A stretch of DNA of 30,729 nucleotides from a virus. Position 1 is the stretch's first letter, and each line of letters begins with the position of its first letter. Both the position numbers and the translations under genes were made by a program. Shown piece by piece: positions 30,047-30,729 of the stretch. The stretch covers positions 1 through 30,729 of IMG/VR virus record IMGVR_UViG_3300025769_000534; one strand, 5' to 3'. The notes beneath the pieces were generated by a model. That model worked only from the letters and a program-made list of their open reading frames with translations, did not search any database and had not been told where the DNA came from.

Positions 30047-30729
30047 CTATGTTGTGTTAAGTTGACCGCCCATACCACTGTGATATTGACAATAATAGTA
30101 AAGTGTTGGAGCGCCATTTGCTACAGTTATTGTTGACGTGTACGCTCCTGTATTTATTGTCACGCCTGTAGTATACTCAGACCCCCCACCATGCGTTCCA
30201 TCTGACGTGGTTGAGAATCGTAAAGGATGCCCTGTCGCCGCTGACCAATTAAACGTATACGTCTGGCCTTCAGAAAGAGTGAGCGTAGGCTGTAAAGCAC
30301 CATCTATATAATACTTATTGCCAGACCCTGGGTTAGCGACAGTGACTGTATAAACAGTAACCGCAGTAGTTGATACGGTCACAGAGCCAACGCTTGCAGT
30401 TGCCGCAGAACCAGTAGGACTTGCAGCAGCATCTTCGTCAGAGTTTACAGCAACGTTACCGACAAGTGCATTTGCAACTACACCACTAACTAGATTTGCA
30501 TCTGTTTCCGATATAGAGACACTAACCCTGCCAACTGAAGCAGTAAGTAGAGTGCCTTGGTTACCTACAGGATCAAAGCCGTATAACGCTCTGCTTTCTT
30601 CTAGAGATCTATCGGGTCTTGGATTACGCAGAGACTGAGGATCATTTATTTTTATTCTACCAAGAAAGTTCTGAGGCTGATCGGGGTCAACAACATCTCT
30701 TCCAACAAGAAATCCTGTCTTAACACCGT
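30047..30729 (-). CDS. Virion protein with a C-terminal cupredoxin-like domain, N-terminus beyond the window
   Basis: The frame is open from the window edge (227 codons visible). The visible N-terminal part contains VVDPDQPQNFLGRIKINDPQ and repeats of the type VGSVTV (TASVGRVSVSI, NALVGNVAVN, TASVGSVTVST). The last about 90 residues form a cupredoxin-like domain: GNKYYIDGALQPTLTLSEGQ, TYTFNWSAATGHPLRFSTT, then LYYYCQYHSGMGG. The possible type 1 copper ligands are His (30227-30229), Cys (30089-30091), His (30080-30082) and Met (30071-30073), with His-to-Cys spacing of 46 residues, close to 47 in plastocyanin. The GTG at 30380-30382 is internal. It precedes the basic protein and adaptor, so it is most likely a virion or tail component. 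Copper binding is inferred from ligands only. Confidence 0.65.
   Translation of the reverse strand, partial: GVKTGFLVGRDVVDPDQPQNFLGRIKINDPQSLRNPRPDRSLEESRALYGFDPVGNQGTLLTASVGRVSVSISETDANLVSGVVANALVGNVAVNSDEDAAASPTGSAATASVGSVTVSTTAVTVYTVTVANPGSGNKYYIDGALQPTLTLSEGQTYTFNWSAATGHPLRFSTTSDGTHGGGSEYTTGVTINTGAYTSTITVANGAPTLYYYCQYHSGMGGQLNTT

Noticed and set aside
1-30729. Integrase, attachment sites, tRNA genes or insertion sequences indicating lysogeny or recent transfer
   Set aside because: I looked for them while reading both strands and found none; the ribbon-helix-helix gene alone does not show a temperate life style.

Overview
The window is part of a tailed double-stranded DNA phage genome, most like an uncultured marine podovirus. 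Almost all genes run leftward (minus strand), packed with 1-8 base overlaps (ATGA, TAATG and GTGA junctions). Several protein types are ones I associate with marine phages (the 'LTSENYIG...GQ.YYV..DGT' tail module, the 'GGKCRGMG' tail and the Gly-Trp-rich protein), but I ran no search. The DNA looks AT-rich. Portal, terminase, capsid and DNA polymerase are not in the window, so it is an internal part of a genome. I see no integrase, tRNA, insertion sequence or CRISPR array.

Layout, in the leftward direction of transcription. (a) 30729-25357: virion genes: a cut-off protein ending in a cupredoxin-like domain, a Lys/Gly-rich repeat protein, a head-tail adaptor and small beta-rich structural proteins. 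(b) 25345-17329: three paralogous fibre-like proteins filling about a quarter of the window. Each carries two sets of seven about 50-residue repeats, most simply read as two seven-bladed beta-propellers. (c) 17321-15115: a stabilisation/tail-hub-like protein and a small partner. (d) 15118-12541: small membrane proteins, an EF-hand membrane protein, a 3-TM holin and a GH19 endolysin, forming a lysis cassette. (e) 12472-5730: four large Ala/Gly-rich proteins interpreted as ejection/internal virion proteins. (f) 5733-4604: a regulatory island with the only two rightward genes (a beta-rich protein and a ribbon-helix-helix-like protein), a DUF1064-like nuclease, a consensus-like rightward promoter, two rho-independent terminators and three copies of an ATTATGGGA-containing repeat. 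(g) 4603-1: a leftward replication/recombination operon: coiled-coil protein, Sak4-like P-loop ATPase, DUF669-like ssDNA-binding candidate, SF2 helicase with a zinc ribbon, three small proteins and the start of a PD-(D/E)XK-type nuclease.

Working model (inference): the early operon (g) is switched from the divergent region at 4.6-4.8 kb, possibly under the ribbon-helix-helix protein acting on the repeated sites. The late operon enters from the right edge and runs through virion, lysis and ejection genes. The most interesting items are a well-formed H-type pseudoknot in the helicase leader, the operator-like repeats, the exact 7+7 repeat architecture with shuffled linkers in three tandem genes, and a cupredoxin-like domain with a complete set of potential type 1 copper ligands in a virion protein.
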